Positions 1 through 10,433 of a DNA stretch of 64,000 nt are shown here, in pieces. Every line of letters begins with the position of its first letter. Positions within the stretch are counted from its first letter, which is position 1. The stretch is taken from assembly GCF_900105255.1 (NCBI RefSeq), contig NZ_LT629763.1, positions 2,604,001 to 2,668,000 on the forward strand. The letters run 5' to 3'. A program made the translations under genes and the position numbers. The notes beneath the pieces were generated by a model. It was not told the DNA's origin, did no database searches, and saw only the letters and a program-made list of their open reading frames with translations. This DNA is from Halopseudomonas sabulinigri (lineage in GTDB: Bacteria; Pseudomonadota; Gammaproteobacteria; Pseudomonadales; Pseudomonadaceae).

Positions 1-1033
<1,033 letters not shown>

Positions 1034-1037
<4 letters not shown>

Positions 1038-1942
1038 GCCTGCTCCCGCGCCAGCAAGGCCCGCGCCACGCGCGAGCCGTTGGTTTTGCCGAGCACGTTG
1101 CAGATGTGCTGACCGGCCTGCACCAGCGCGGCCATATCGACGCCCGTCTCGATACCCAGCCCGTTGAGCAGGTAGAGCACGTCTTCGCTGGCGACGTTGC
1201 CAGTCGCGCCCTTGGCATACGGGCAACCGCCCAGCCCGGCGACCGAGCTGTCGAACACCGCCACGCCTTCCAGCAGGCTGGCGTGAATGTTCGCCAGCGC
1301 CTGCCCGTAGGTATCGTGAAAATGCCCGGCTAGCAGGCGGCGGTCGATGTCTCGGCCGACCACCTCGATCAGCCGCCGGGTATCGCCGGCGGTGCCGACG
1401 CCGATGGTGTCGCCGAGCGAGACCTCGTAGCAGCCGCTGTCGAGCAGCTCGCGGGCAATCGCGGCGACCTGCTCCGGCGCCACGTCGCCATCAATCGGGC
1501 AACCGAGCACGCAGGAGATATAACCGCGTACCCGCACGCCGTGCTCCCTGGCCGCCGCCATAATCGGTTCGAAGCGCTGCAGACTCTCGGCAATCGAGCA
1601 GTTGATGTTCTTCTGGGAAAACCCCTCGCTGGCCGCGGCAAACACCGCCACTTCCTTCACACCGGCTTCCAGCGCGCCTTCAAACCCCTTGAGGTTGGGC
1701 GCCAGCGCCGCGTAGGTCACGCCGGGCTGTTGCTGTATCGCGGCAAATACCTCGGCCGAGCCGGCCATCTGCGGCACCCACTTGGGCGAGACGAAGCTGC
1801 CGACTTCGATATAGCGCAGCCCGGCAGCGCTCAGGTCATCGACCAGGCGTACCTTGTCGGCAACGCTGATCGGCTGTTTTTCATTCTGCAGGCCATCGCG
1901 CGGGCCCACTTCGACCAGTCGCACCTGTTGCGGCATGCTCAT
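1034..1942 (-). CDS. liuE: Hydroxymethylglutaryl-CoA lyase
   Basis: Cleaves HMG-CoA to acetyl-CoA and acetoacetate, the last step of leucine degradation. The 302-aa protein is a complete DRE-TIM metallolyase: VEVGPRDGLQNE near residue 10 carries the catalytic Arg and metal-binding Asp, HFHDTYG near residue 205 carries metal-binding histidines, and the signature GLGGCPYAKGATGN near residue 235 contains the active-site Cys. Length matches bacterial HMG-CoA lyases. Its start overlaps the liuD stop by 4 nt and its stop overlaps the acetoacetyl-CoA synthetase start by 4 nt, indicating one polycistronic unit. Confidence 0.95.
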
Positions 1943-3876
1943 GCCGTTGCCTCCTCAGCAAGCGGTTGCAGCGCCACCAGCACCCGGCCTTCCTCGACCA
2001 GATCGCCCTCGGCGCAGTGAATCGCCGTGACCTCGCCGGCCTCGGCAGCGCGAATACTGTGCTCCATTTTCATCGCCTCGACCACCACCAGCAGCTCGCC
2101 GGCAGCCACCTGCTGACCCGGTTCGACCAGCACCCGCACCACGCTGCCGTTCATCGGTGCGGTCAGCCCGCCGTGGCCGTGTTGCAGCGCTTCCACCTCG
2201 CTGATCGGGTCTACCTGCGTGACCCGCTGCAGCTGTCCGTCCCACTCGACAAACAGCCACTGACCGCGGCGCTGCACGGCGCGGCGACGGCCATCGACCA
2301 GCAACTGATCGCCCAACAGGCTGACACCCGTAGCGGGCAGGGCGCGTGCCTCGGCCTCGCCACAGCGCAGATGCAGGCGCTGCTCGCACGCCAGCCCAAG
2401 GCGCAGGCCGCAGGCCGCGGCCCAGGGGCTGTGCGGGTCATCGGCACGCGCAGCGGTAGGTGCCGTCAGCAGCCAGGCACGCGCGGCCAGCGCCCAGAAG
2501 GCGTCGGGCAACGGGGCGGGCGCGGGCAGCAGGGCGTCGGCATGCCGACCAATAAAACCGGTATCCAGCTCGGCGGCGGCAAAGGCCGGATGCGCCAGCA
2601 CCCGGCGCAGGAAGGCGAGGTTGCTGTGTACCCCGCCCAACTGTTGCTCGGCCAACATCGCCAGCAAACGGCGGCGGGCGGTTTCCCGGTCTTCGCCCCA
2701 GGCAATCAGCTTGCTCAACATCGGGTCGTAGAACGGCGAGACGCGGTCGCCCTCGACCACCCCGCTGTCGACCCGCCGCCCAACGCCCGCCGCTGGTTCG
2801 CGGTACAGCGTCAGCTCGCCACTGGCGGGCAGAAAGTCCTGCTCCGGGTCTTCGGCGTAGAGCCGCACTTCGATGGCGTGGCCGTGCAGCACAATCTGCT
2901 CCTGGCTCAGCGGCAGCGGCTGCCCTTGCGCCACACGCAGCTGCCAGGCGACCAGATCTTGCCCGGTGATCAGCTCGGTCACCGGGTGCTCGACCTGCAG
3001 ACGGGTGTTCATCTCCATGAAGAAGAACTCGCCGCGGGCGTCGAGCAGAAACTCCACGGTACCGGCGCCAACATAGCCGATGGCGGGTGCGGCGGTGACC
3101 GCCGCCTCGCCCATCGCCCGACGCAATTCGGGCGACAGGCCGGGCGCCGGCGCCTCTTCCACCACCTTCTGGTGGCGCCGCTGGATCGAGCAGTCGCGCT
3201 CGGCCAGATACACCGCGTTGCCGTGCTGGTCGGCAAACACCTGAATCTCGACGTGGCGCGGCTGCAGCACGTATTTCTCGACCAGCATGCGCGCATCGCC
3301 GAAGGCGGCCTGCGCCTCACGCTGGGCCGACGACAGCGCCTCACTCAGTTGCGCCTCGCTCTCGACCACCTTCATGCCCTTGCCGCCGCCACCGGCGGCG
3401 GCCTTGAGCAGCACCGGATAGCCGATCTTGGCGGCTTCGACGCGGAAGGTCTCCAGCGCCTGATCGGCGCCGTGATACCCGGGCACCAGCGGCACCCCGG
3501 CGGCGTCCATCAGCGCCTTGGCCGCCGACTTGCTGCCCATGGCGTCAATCGCGCTGGCGGGCGGGCCGACGAAGATCAACCCGGCGGCGTCGACCGCGCG
3601 GGCGAAATCGGCGTTCTCGGAGAGAAAGCCGTAACCGGGGTGAATCGCTTGGGCACCGGTGGCCTGGGCCGCGGCGATGATCGCCTCAACCCGCAGATAA
3701 CTCTCGCTCGGCCGCGCGCCACCCAGGTTGACCGCCTGATCGGCGCAGCGCACGTGCAGGGCGTCGCGGTCGGTATCGCTGTGTACCGCCACGGTGGCGA
3801 TACCCAACTCGCGCGCGGTGCGCATGATGCGGCAGGCAATCTCGCCGCGGTTGGCAATCAGCAGGGAATCAATCAT
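1939..3876 (-). CDS. liuD: Methylcrotonyl-CoA carboxylase alpha subunit (biotin carboxylase + biotin carrier)
   Basis: Carries out ATP-dependent carboxylation of its own biotin and passes CO2 to the LiuB subunit, giving 3-methylglutaconyl-CoA. I start at the ATG at 3876 (MIDSLLIANRGEIACRI), the invariant beginning of biotin carboxylases, and reject 28 upstream in-frame codons. This gives 645 aa. Domain order: biotin carboxylase N-domain, ATP-grasp with the glycine-rich KAAAGGGGKGM loop near residue 160, biotin carboxylase C-domain, linker, and a C-terminal biotinyl domain with EAMKMEHSI, whose central Lys (about residue 603) is the biotinylation site. It overlaps liuC by 8 nt and liuE by 4 nt. 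Confidence 0.95.
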   Translation of the reverse strand: MIDSLLIANRGEIACRIMRTARELGIATVAVHSDTDRDALHVRCADQAVNLGGARPSESYLRVEAIIAAAQATGAQAIHPGYGFLSENADFARAVDAAGLIFVGPPASAIDAMGSKSAAKALMDAAGVPLVPGYHGADQALETFRVEAAKIGYPVLLKAAAGGGGKGMKVVESEAQLSEALSSAQREAQAAFGDARMLVEKYVLQPRHVEIQVFADQHGNAVYLAERDCSIQRRHQKVVEEAPAPGLSPELRRAMGEAAVTAAPAIGYVGAGTVEFLLDARGEFFFMEMNTRLQVEHPVTELITGQDLVAWQLRVAQGQPLPLSQEQIVLHGHAIEVRLYAEDPEQDFLPASGELTLYREPAAGVGRRVDSGVVEGDRVSPFYDPMLSKLIAWGEDRETARRRLLAMLAEQQLGGVHSNLAFLRRVLAHPAFAAAELDTGFIGRHADALLPAPAPLPDAFWALAARAWLLTAPTAARADDPHSPWAAACGLRLGLACEQRLHLRCGEAEARALPATGVSLLGDQLLVDGRRRAVQRRGQWLFVEWDGQLQRVTQVDPISEVEALQHGHGGLTAPMNGSVVRVLVEPGQQVAAGELLVVVEAMKMEHSIRAAEAGEVTAIHCAEGDLVEEGRVLVALQPLAEEATA

Positions 3877-4669
3877 GGCTCGCGCACCAGTCGGGTTGGC
3901 GTTTTTCCAGGAAGGCCGACAGGCCCTCCTGACCTTCGGGGCTGATCCGCACCCGGGCAATCGCTGCCTCGGTGTAGCGGCGCAGCGGGGTGCTCATTTC
4001 ACCCAGCCCGACTTCCTGCAGCAGCGCCTTGGTGGCCATCATCGCCTGCGGGCCGTTCTGCAGCAGGTTGCCGATCCACCGCGCCAGCGCCGCATCCAGC
4101 TCGGCCGCCGGATAGCACTCGGCGAGCAGCCCCAATTCGCGGGCGCGCAGGCCGTCAAAGCGTTCGGCGGTCAGCGCATAGCGGCGGGTAGCGCGGGCGC
4201 CGATGGCCTGGGAGACATAGGGGCTGATCACCGCCGGCAGCAGGCCAATACGCACCTCCGACAGGCTGAACAGCGCGTCGTCCGCGCCAATCGCCATGTC
4301 GCAGCAACTGATCAGCCCGAGCGCGCCACCAAAGGCCGCGCCCTGCACCACCGCCAGCGTCGGCACCTTGAGCTGCGCCAGCGAGGCCATCAGCTGGGCC
4401 AGCTCGCGGGCGTCGTCCAGATTGGCGTTGTAATCCAGCGCCGCGCAGTCGCGCATCCAGGCCAGATCGGCACCGGCGGAGAAATGCTTGCCGCGGCCGC
4501 GCAACAGCATAAAGCGCACCGCCGGGTTAGCCGCCACCGCATCCAGCGCATCCAGCAGCTCGCGGATCATCTGGGCGTTGAAGGCGTTGTTCTTGTCAGG
4601 GCGCGCCAGCCAAAGGGTGGCAATGCCCTGCGCGGAAAATTCCAGTTCCAGGGTGTGGTACTGACTCAT
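3869..4669 (-). CDS. liuC: Methylglutaconyl-CoA hydratase (enoyl-CoA hydratase family)
   Basis: Hydrates 3-methylglutaconyl-CoA to HMG-CoA. The 266-aa crotonase fold shows the oxyanion-hole segments HFSAGADLAWM (about residue 65) and AAFGGALGLISCCDMAI (about residue 105). The function is assigned by position between the two carboxylase subunit genes, the standard liu order. The start is ambiguous: ATG at 4669 (MSQYHTLELE) fits family N-termini, while an ATG three codons upstream (4678) is equally well placed after the liuB stop. A longer frame reaching 4771 would run into liuB and is rejected. It overlaps liuD by 8 nt. Confidence 0.92.
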   Translation of the reverse strand: MSQYHTLELEFSAQGIATLWLARPDKNNAFNAQMIRELLDALDAVAANPAVRFMLLRGRGKHFSAGADLAWMRDCAALDYNANLDDARELAQLMASLAQLKVPTLAVVQGAAFGGALGLISCCDMAIGADDALFSLSEVRIGLLPAVISPYVSQAIGARATRRYALTAERFDGLRARELGLLAECYPAAELDAALARWIGNLLQNGPQAMMATKALLQEVGLGEMSTPLRRYTEAAIARVRISPEGQEGLSAFLEKRQPDWCASHD

Positions 4670-4694
4670 GGTCGTCATCTCGCTTGCCCGCAGG

Positions 4695-6302
4695 CTACAT
4701 GCGGAACACGCCGAAGCGGGTCGCTTCGATCGGTGCGTTGAGTGCGGCGGAAATCGCCAGCCCGAGTACATCGCGGGTCTGCGCCGGGTCGATCACGCCG
4801 TCGTCCCACAGGCGGGCGCTGGCGTAGTAGGGGTGGCCCTGACGTTCGTACTGATCGAGGATCGGTCGGCGCAGGGCCTCGGCCTGCTCGGCGCTGAACT
4901 GCTCGCCACTGCGCTCGGCCTGCTCCTGCTTGACCTGCACAAGCACGCCTGCGGCCTGTTCGGCGCCCATCACCGAGATGCGCGCATTCGGCCACATCCA
5001 CAAGAAGCGCGGATCGTAGGCGCGGCCGCACATGCCGTAGTTACCGGCGCCAAAACTGCCGCCGATGATCACCGTGAACTTGGGCACCCGGGCACAGGCC
5101 ACCGCGGTCACCAGCTTGGCGCCGTGCTTGGCGATGCCGCCTTCCTCGTATTTTTTGCCGACCATAAAGCCGGTGATGTTCTGCAGGAACAGCAGCGGAA
5201 TGCCGCGCTGACAGGCCAGCTCGATAAAGTGCGCGCCCTTCTGCGCGGCCTCGGAAAACAGGATGCCGTTGTTGGCCAGAATCGCCACCGGGTAGCCGTG
5301 CAGGTGCGCAAACCCGCACACCAGCGTGGTGCCGAACAGCGCCTTGAACTCATCGAACGCGCTGTCGTCGACCAGCCGCGCAATCACCTCGCGCACGTCG
5401 AACGGCTGCTTGCTGTCCGCCGGAATCACCCCGTACAGCTCCTCCACCGGATAGCGTGGCGGCAGTACTGGGCGGCTGTTCAGCTCGTCCTGCTTGTGCC
5501 AGTTCAGATTGGCGATGCAGCGGCGGGCCAGAGCCAGGGCGTGTTCGTCATTCTCGGCGTAATGGTCGGCCACCCCGGAGGTGCGGCAATGCACATCGGC
5601 GCCGCCCAGTGCCTCGGCGCTGACCACCTCGCCAGTCGCGGCTTTCACCAGCGGCGGCCCGGCGAGGAAGATGGTCGCTTGCTCACGCACCATGATGGTC
5701 TCGTCGGCCATCGCCGGCACGTAGGCGCCGCCGGCGGTGCAGGAGCCCATCACCACGGCGATCTGCGGAATGCCCGCGGCGCTCATGTTGGCCTGATTGA
5801 AGAAGATCCGCCCGAAGTGCTCACGGTCCGGGAACACCTCGTCCTGGCGTGGCAGGTTGGCGCCACCGGAGTCGACCAGATAGACGCAGGGCAGGCGGTT
5901 CTCGCGAGCGATGGTCTGCGCCCGCAGGTGCTTCTTCACGCTCAGCGGATAGTAAGAGCCGCCCTTCACCGTGGCGTCATTGGCGATGATCATGCATTCA
6001 ACGCCTTCGATCCGGCCGATACCCGCGATCACCCCGGCGGCTGGCACCGACTCACCGTAGACCTCATGGGCGGCCAGCTGACCAATTTCCAGAAAGGCTG
6101 AGCCGGGGTCGAGCAGGGCGTCCACGCGCTGGCGCGGCAGCAGTTTGCCACGCGCCAGATGCCGCGCATTGGCCGCCTCGCCACCGCCCTGGGCGATGCC
6201 TGCCAACAGGGTCTTGAGGTCATCCACCAGCGCGCGCATGGCATCGGCATTGGCGTGAAACGCGGGGCTGCCCGCGCTCAGTTGAGTGGTTAGCACAGCC
6301 AT
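4695..6302 (-). CDS. liuB: Methylcrotonyl-CoA carboxylase beta subunit (carboxyltransferase)
   Basis: Transfers CO2 from carboxybiotin on LiuD to 3-methylcrotonyl-CoA. At 535 aa it has the usual length of the family. The acyl-CoA carboxylase beta fold is visible as two crotonase-like halves: [17 protein letters not shown] with [13 protein letters not shown] in the N-half, and [11 protein letters not shown] with [18 protein letters not shown] in the C-half. The motif GMCGRAYDP is typical of methylcrotonyl- rather than propionyl-specific subunits. It lies 24 nt after liuA and about 25 nt before liuC, in the same operon. Confidence 0.95.
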   Translation of the reverse strand: MAVLTTQLSAGSPAFHANADAMRALVDDLKTLLAGIAQGGGEAANARHLARGKLLPRQRVDALLDPGSAFLEIGQLAAHEVYGESVPAAGVIAGIGRIEGVECMIIANDATVKGGSYYPLSVKKHLRAQTIARENRLPCVYLVDSGGANLPRQDEVFPDREHFGRIFFNQANMSAAGIPQIAVVMGSCTAGGAYVPAMADETIMVREQATIFLAGPPLVKAATGEVVSAEALGGADVHCRTSGVADHYAENDEHALALARRCIANLNWHKQDELNSRPVLPPRYPVEELYGVIPADSKQPFDVREVIARLVDDSAFDEFKALFGTTLVCGFAHLHGYPVAILANNGILFSEAAQKGAHFIELACQRGIPLLFLQNITGFMVGKKYEEGGIAKHGAKLVTAVACARVPKFTVIIGGSFGAGNYGMCGRAYDPRFLWMWPNARISVMGAEQAAGVLVQVKQEQAERSGEQFSAEQAEALRRPILDQYERQGHPYYASARLWDDGVIDPAQTRDVLGLAISAALNAPIEATRFGVFRM

Positions 6303-6326
6303 GCGAAGTCTCCCTTGGCGCGGCGC

Positions 6327-7490
6327 TCAGCGGGTTTCATTGAACAGCTCCCGGCCGATCAGCATGCGTCGAATCTCGCTGGTGCCGGCACCGATCTCGT
6401 ACAGCTTGGCGTCGCGCAGCAGGCGGCCGGTGGGGTAATCGTTGATGTAACCGTTGCCGCCGAGAATCTGGATCGCGTCCAGCGCCATCTGCGTCGCACG
6501 CTCGGCGGTGTAGAGAATTACCCCGGCGGCGTCCTTGCGCGTGGTCTCGCCACGGTCGCAGGCCTGCGCCACTGTGTAGAGGTAGGCGCGGCTGGCGTTC
6601 AGCTGGGTGTACATGTCGGCGACCTTGCCCTGGATCAGCTGGAACTCGCCAATGCTCTGGCCGAACTGCTGACGGTCGTGGATATAGGGCACCACCACGT
6701 CCATGCAGCTCTGCATGATCCCGGTCGGGCCACCGGAGAGCACCACGCGCTCGTAATCCAGGCCGCTCATCAACACCTTCACGCCGCCGTTGACCTGTCC
6801 GAGGATGTTCTCAACCGGCACCTCGACGTTGTTGAACACCAGCTCACAGGTGTTCGAGCCGCGCATGCCGAGCTTGTCCAGCTTGGGGCTGCGGGAGAAA
6901 CCGGCCCAATCGCGCTCGACGATAAAGGCGGTGATGCCGTGGGGGCCACGCTCCGGTTCGGTCTTGGCGTAAATGACGTAAACGTGCGCGTCCGGGCCGT
7001 TAGTAATCCACATCTTGCTGCCATTGAGCACGAAGTGATCGCCCCGGCGCTCGGCCCGCAGCTTCATGCTGACCACATCGGAACCGGCGTTCGGCTCACT
7101 CATCGCCAACGCCCCGATATGCTCACCGCTGATCAGCCTGGGCAGGTACTGCGCCTTCTGCTCCGGCGTGCCGTTGCGGTTGATCTGGTTCACGCACAGG
7201 TTCGAGTGCGCCCCGTAGGACAAGCCCACCGAGGCCGACCCACGGCTGATCTCCTCCATCGCCACCACATGCGCCAGATACCCCAGCCCCGAGCCGCCAC
7301 ACTCCTCAGGCACGGTAATGCCCAGCAGCCCCATGTCGCCAAAGCGCCGCCACATATCCTGCGGAAACTGATTCTCCCGGTCGATCTCGGCGGCACGCGG
7401 CGCCAGCTCGGCATCAACCAGGTTGCGGGTCTGCTCGCGCAGCATGTCGATGGTCTCGCCAAGACCGAAATTGAACGACGGATAATGCAT
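6327..7490 (-). CDS. liuA: Isovaleryl-CoA dehydrogenase
   Basis: FAD enzyme that oxidises isovaleryl-CoA to 3-methylcrotonyl-CoA, passing electrons to ETF. The 387-aa acyl-CoA dehydrogenase shows [13 protein letters not shown] (about residue 130) and the C-terminal block [13 protein letters not shown]...[12 protein letters not shown]. The Glu in GLDYERVVL (about residue 245) is where isovaleryl-CoA dehydrogenases carry their catalytic base, unlike most acyl-CoA dehydrogenases that use a C-terminal Glu. This supports the substrate call. It follows liuR by 50 nt and leads into liuB. Confidence 0.95.
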   Translation of the reverse strand: MHYPSFNFGLGETIDMLREQTRNLVDAELAPRAAEIDRENQFPQDMWRRFGDMGLLGITVPEECGGSGLGYLAHVVAMEEISRGSASVGLSYGAHSNLCVNQINRNGTPEQKAQYLPRLISGEHIGALAMSEPNAGSDVVSMKLRAERRGDHFVLNGSKMWITNGPDAHVYVIYAKTEPERGPHGITAFIVERDWAGFSRSPKLDKLGMRGSNTCELVFNNVEVPVENILGQVNGGVKVLMSGLDYERVVLSGGPTGIMQSCMDVVVPYIHDRQQFGQSIGEFQLIQGKVADMYTQLNASRAYLYTVAQACDRGETTRKDAAGVILYTAERATQMALDAIQILGGNGYINDYPTGRLLRDAKLYEIGAGTSEIRRMLIGRELFNETR

Positions 7491-7540
7491 GATTCCACCT
7501 GCTGTTATTTTTGTTCAGTAGAAATGTGGCTGGCAGCAGA

Positions 7541-7918
7541 TCAGAGCGTCTGCGCCAACGCCGAGCGGCACCGCTCCTCGGCGGTATCCAGTTCAATCTG
7601 CATCTGTTCAATATCGAGCAACTGCTGCGCCAGCTGCGTACGCCGCTCAGCAATCTTCTGCATAAAGGTTTCCAGCTGCTTGCGGTTGCCATGACCGGGG
7701 TCGTACAGCTCGATCAACTCCTTGCACTCCGCCAGCGAAAAGCCAATGCGCTTGCCACGCAGAATCAGCTTCAGCGTCACCTTGTCCTTGGCGCTATAAA
7801 CCCGCTCCAGCCCACGCCGTTCCGGGCTGAGCATGTTCTGCTCCTCATAAAAACGAATCGCCCGCGTGGTGATATCCAGCTCACGGGCGAGGTCGGAAAT
7901 GCTGTAGGTCTGGGTCAT
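7541..7918 (-). CDS. liuR: MerR-family regulator of leucine/isovalerate catabolism
   Basis: 125-aa MerR-type regulator. It has an N-terminal winged helix (YSISDLARELDITTRAIRFYEEQNMLSP) followed by a dimerisation coiled coil (residues about 75-115). There is no long effector domain, as in LiuR proteins. It is the first gene of the operon it should control. The perfect palindrome CTTTACGTTAACGTAAAG sits 19 bp upstream of its start, giving a plausible autoregulated promoter. LiuR is known in gammaproteobacteria to control liuABCDE, and the effector is thought to be a pathway intermediate. Confidence 0.9.
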   Translation of the reverse strand: MTQTYSISDLARELDITTRAIRFYEEQNMLSPERRGLERVYSAKDKVTLKLILRGKRIGFSLAECKELIELYDPGHGNRKQLETFMQKIAERRTQLAQQLLDIEQMQIELDTAEERCRSALAQTL

Positions 7919-7937
7919 GGATCGTCTTTGATGACTG

Positions 7938-7955
7938 CTTTACGTTAACGTAAAG
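7938..7955. promoter_or_regulatory. Likely LiuR operator (18-bp perfect palindrome)
   Basis: CTTTACGTTAACGTAAAG reads identically on both strands. It lies between the liuR start (7918) and the end of the next gene, in the only promoter space available to the liu operon. MerR-family proteins bind such dyads in the spacer of their target promoters. The binding assignment is inference; the palindrome is seen directly. Confidence 0.75.
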
Positions 7956-8189
7956 GTAAGCTGGTGGACACTGGCGCGTCAAGCGGGAAGCGGGCAGTAT
8001 TATCTGCAGTGGGTAAAGCTGGTGGAAAACCAAGAGATAAATGGACGTTTGGGGTAATTAAATCTCTCTAACGACTGTTATTTTCAAAAATGCGAATTCA
8101 AGGGTTTTTTTTTCAGTTCTCAATTTGGCCTTTAGGCAATACGCAATATTACAGAGCTTGAGGGCGCAAAAATCCCTTGGAACCGTTAG

Positions 8190-9050
8190 TTAGAAATTTG
8201 AAGTGCCGTGCTTTTCATAGAACGCGTCTTGAGTGCGAGCAAACTCTTCGTGGTACACCTCTGCCTTACTTTCCATTTGCACCAAGGCCTCAACCACGTT
8301 TCGGTTTCTCGAGTCGACTCCCGTTGCATAGACAAGCGCACGCCAACAAAGAAAAAGCATTGTTGTCTGAGTAGTAGCCAAACGAGCATAATGTGCTCTT
8401 TCCTGTGCAATTTTGACTGCCGGTTCTCTGTGTGCCCTATCCCAAACAACGTCAATTGCCGTTTGATCTGCATGAATTAAATGACTACTTAGGCCATAAC
8501 TGTGCAATAGGCTTTTATAACCTCGGAGATCTAGTCCCGGCTCGCTAAACTCGGCGAGTTTTCTAACGATCTCCGTAAACGACCACTTTTGCTTTATGGG
8601 GTTGCGCTTTGATTTTGGCCAACGCACCCGAAGTTCTTCTTCTCGTTCAGCCGATAAAATCACCCCTCCAATCAATGTTAGAGAGTCGATATCTTCATTA
8701 ACATCTACGAATTGCTTTGCTTTCTCAGATCTCTGAATATCCGCAATCTCATTTAGGGCCACGCTGTATTCATAGATTAATTCTGGCCGGTCTTTTTCTC
8801 GCGCTGAGCTCACGTAAATGAAGCGTGTCGCGCACTCAAGCGCGGCCCTCATTATGATATCGGAATCCCAAAGCTTCCACTCCTGAAGCAAAACATTCAG
8901 TGATTGGCATCGCTCTGAATAATAGTGAAGTTGAGCTAACGCGAAGTTACGGTATCCTTTGTCACAGGCTGACTCATGATCCAGAACGTTTTTTATCTCG
9001 TCCCGGATCATTGAATAGACAGCAAGTGACTCTCTAAGTAATAGTTGCAT
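8190..9050 (-). CDS. Uncharacterised protein, possibly DUF5677-like
   Basis: 286-aa, mostly helical protein without signal peptide or clear membrane segment. The central segment MRAALECATRFIYVSS and the later SYGLSSHLIHAD resemble the RSxxEhhh and xSxxxHxD patterns I associate with DUF5677-type proteins of unknown function. This resemblance is from memory and weak. An in-frame TTG at 9083 is possible, but the ATG at 9050 has an AGG-containing site about 9 nt upstream and is preferred. The gene is clearly AT-richer than the liu operon, has no obvious operon partner and may be acquired. Confidence 0.6.
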   Translation of the reverse strand: MQLLLRESLAVYSMIRDEIKNVLDHESACDKGYRNFALAQLHYYSERCQSLNVLLQEWKLWDSDIIMRAALECATRFIYVSSAREKDRPELIYEYSVALNEIADIQRSEKAKQFVDVNEDIDSLTLIGGVILSAEREEELRVRWPKSKRNPIKQKWSFTEIVRKLAEFSEPGLDLRGYKSLLHSYGLSSHLIHADQTAIDVVWDRAHREPAVKIAQERAHYARLATTQTTMLFLCWRALVYATGVDSRNRNVVEALVQMESKAEVYHEEFARTQDAFYEKHGTSNF

Positions 9051-9202
9051 ATATGCCTGACAAATAAGATAACGGGCAGTCAAAATCGTAGCTTTTAGCT
9101 GTTTGGCGAATGAAGCGAGTAAAAATTAAGCACATTTTCCGCCATGAAAACCGGGGTTAGATAAACATTTCTGCGAGCTATCAACGCAGACCGTGTAAGG
9201 AT

Positions 9203-9230
9203 TTGGCCCCACGCTGGAGCGTGGGGCCAA
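9203..9230. repeat. REP-like palindrome (12-bp stem)
   Basis: Arms TTGGCCCCACGC and GCGTGGGGCCAA pair perfectly around the loop TGGA. The core CCACGC/GCGTGG is shared with the hairpins at 10386, 11631, 11961, 14321 and 26021. It lies just 3' of the lipoprotein gene that ends at 9239. There is no T-run, so it is more likely a REP-type element than an intrinsic terminator. Confidence 0.7.
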
Positions 9231-9238
9231 TCAATCAA

Positions 9239-9862
9239 CTATTTGCATCCATTTGGTTCGCCCGCACAAACCACACTCAACCCCGTTACGCTGACCAAGG
9301 CCAGCCCGACTCCTCCAATCAGAATCGCTCCATCAGCCGCAACGGTAAGCGGCGTGAGCAAGGCTTTGGCGCCAGCGCCTTCATCCGCTGATACGTACAC
9401 AAGATAGCTTTTATTCAGCAAATGGTTTCTGCCGACAGGAAGAGTCCCACTGGCCGCGTACCGCTTACCCTTCATCTCAACTGTAGCTCGGCAGAGCTCT
9501 CGTTCACCAAAGCGCTTGCATGCGAATCCAGCCGCAGATGCTGCCTGTCTATCACCATCAGGCGCAGAGACAGGAACAATGAGATCAAAGCTTCCTGTCA
9601 CAGTATCGGAGCGGGATACGTAGAACTGATCGAAATTCGCCTGCACTGATCGGTAGAACGACGCGCCGAAGGTGTCGGTAAGTAATTGGGGCGCTTGGAA
9701 AATATAGTGATACTCATCGCTGAAAAACACCAATTTACTGCCATCTGAGGTCACGAGGATCGAAGAGATATTCTCCTTGTATTCACGATTCTCAAACAAC
9801 GAGCGCGTCATACACCCAGATAGAAGAACTGCAAAACAGACAGCCGTTATTATTATTTTCAT
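9239..9862 (-). CDS. Uncharacterised lipoprotein
   Basis: 207 aa. The N-terminus MKIIITAVCFAVLLSGC is a lipoprotein signal with lipobox LSGC (Cys17), so the protein should be membrane-anchored in the envelope. Beyond it I recognise no domain. Two further Cys near residues 112 and 121 (FACKRFGERELC) and a C-terminal hydrophobic stretch GAILIGGVGLALVSVTGLSVVC are visible. The start ATG is preceded by GGTGA. Composition is AT-richer than the surroundings, like its neighbour at 8190-9050. Confidence 0.7.
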   Translation of the reverse strand: MKIIITAVCFAVLLSGCMTRSLFENREYKENISSILVTSDGSKLVFFSDEYHYIFQAPQLLTDTFGASFYRSVQANFDQFYVSRSDTVTGSFDLIVPVSAPDGDRQAASAAGFACKRFGERELCRATVEMKGKRYAASGTLPVGRNHLLNKSYLVYVSADEGAGAKALLTPLTVAADGAILIGGVGLALVSVTGLSVVCAGEPNGCK

Positions 9863-10132
9863 TTTTCACCATTAAACGCTCAGACTTACGTTAAGAACAT
9901 CAATCAACCTTATTACCCAATGTATGAATCCGCCATACGTCAGGCATCCGCGCGCTATTCCGCTAAAGCAGCCGGGTAGGGAGAAGAAGTAGAAAAATAG
10001 GGCGTAGCGCTTGCATGCCATCAAGGTAAGGCACTGCGGAGTGCAGTGTGTCGATATTGCTATTACTCAGCACTTTTGCCAAGCCTGGTCTTGAGGGTTA
10101 CACGTAATGTACTCACGGCATGCCTGAAAAAA

Positions 10133-10366
10133 GGTGACCACTGCAAGGACCCCAAGTCCCCGTCTGCACGGGCGAGTAGCGCAGGGCTAGCGGGAAAAAG
10201 GTGCGCGCGGTGTCTGAGGTGCGAAGCGCCGAGTTTGCGCGTGCCCCCTCCAGACCGAGCAACGCAGCGAACCCGCAGGGCCGTGCAGTTGGGGTGGCCT
10301 AGGGGGTGTCGGGGGAAATGGCCATGCATTTCCCCTGACTCGCCATCAAGGCGAAAGGCTGATCAA
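10133..10366 (+). repeat. Structured dispersed repeat, copy 1
   Basis: First of six similar copies (others at 11674, 14063, 14424, 22484, 26063). Shared landmarks in order: CGGGCGAGTAGC, GAGCAACGCAGCGAACCCGC, GGGGTGGCCTAGGGGGTG, then hairpin GGGGAAATG-GCCATG-CATTTCCCC, then GACTCGCC-N4-GGCGAAA. Open frames running across it are by-products shared by several copies and have no gene-like features. It fills most of the gap between the lipoprotein (9862) and the exporter (10434). Confidence 0.85.
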
Positions 10367-10385
10367 AGCAACCAACTGCGGCGTC

Positions 10386-10410
10386 CGTTCCCACGCGGAG
10401 CGTGGGAACG
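10386..10410. repeat. REP-like palindrome (11-bp stem)
   Basis: Arms CGTTCCCACGC and GCGTGGGAACG with loop GGA, followed by ATCAG. This is the most regular example of the short hairpin family, located 20 bp after repeat copy 1 and just 3' of the exporter gene on the other strand. Confidence 0.75.
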
Positions 10411-10433
10411 ATCAGAGGCTCAGGCACTCAACC

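Noticed and set aside
1966-3945. Very long open frame (659 codons) on the plus strand
   Set aside because: It lies opposite liuD and is an antisense shadow in GC-rich DNA; its translation has no domain, while the minus-strand protein has every biotin carboxylase motif.
4668-6101. 477-codon plus-strand frame opposite liuB
   Set aside because: Antisense shadow without domain content.
8101-8114. Run of T at the liuR-distal gap as a terminator
   Set aside because: No stable stem precedes it on the strand where it would act.
10063-10329. Frames beginning M(H/L)GHFPRHPLGHPNC in several repeat copies (also 11655, 13938, 26044)
   Set aside because: Similarity between them reflects the repeated DNA; they lack ribosome-binding sites, their ends differ, and inverted copies are read in other frames. 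The structured-repeat explanation fits better.
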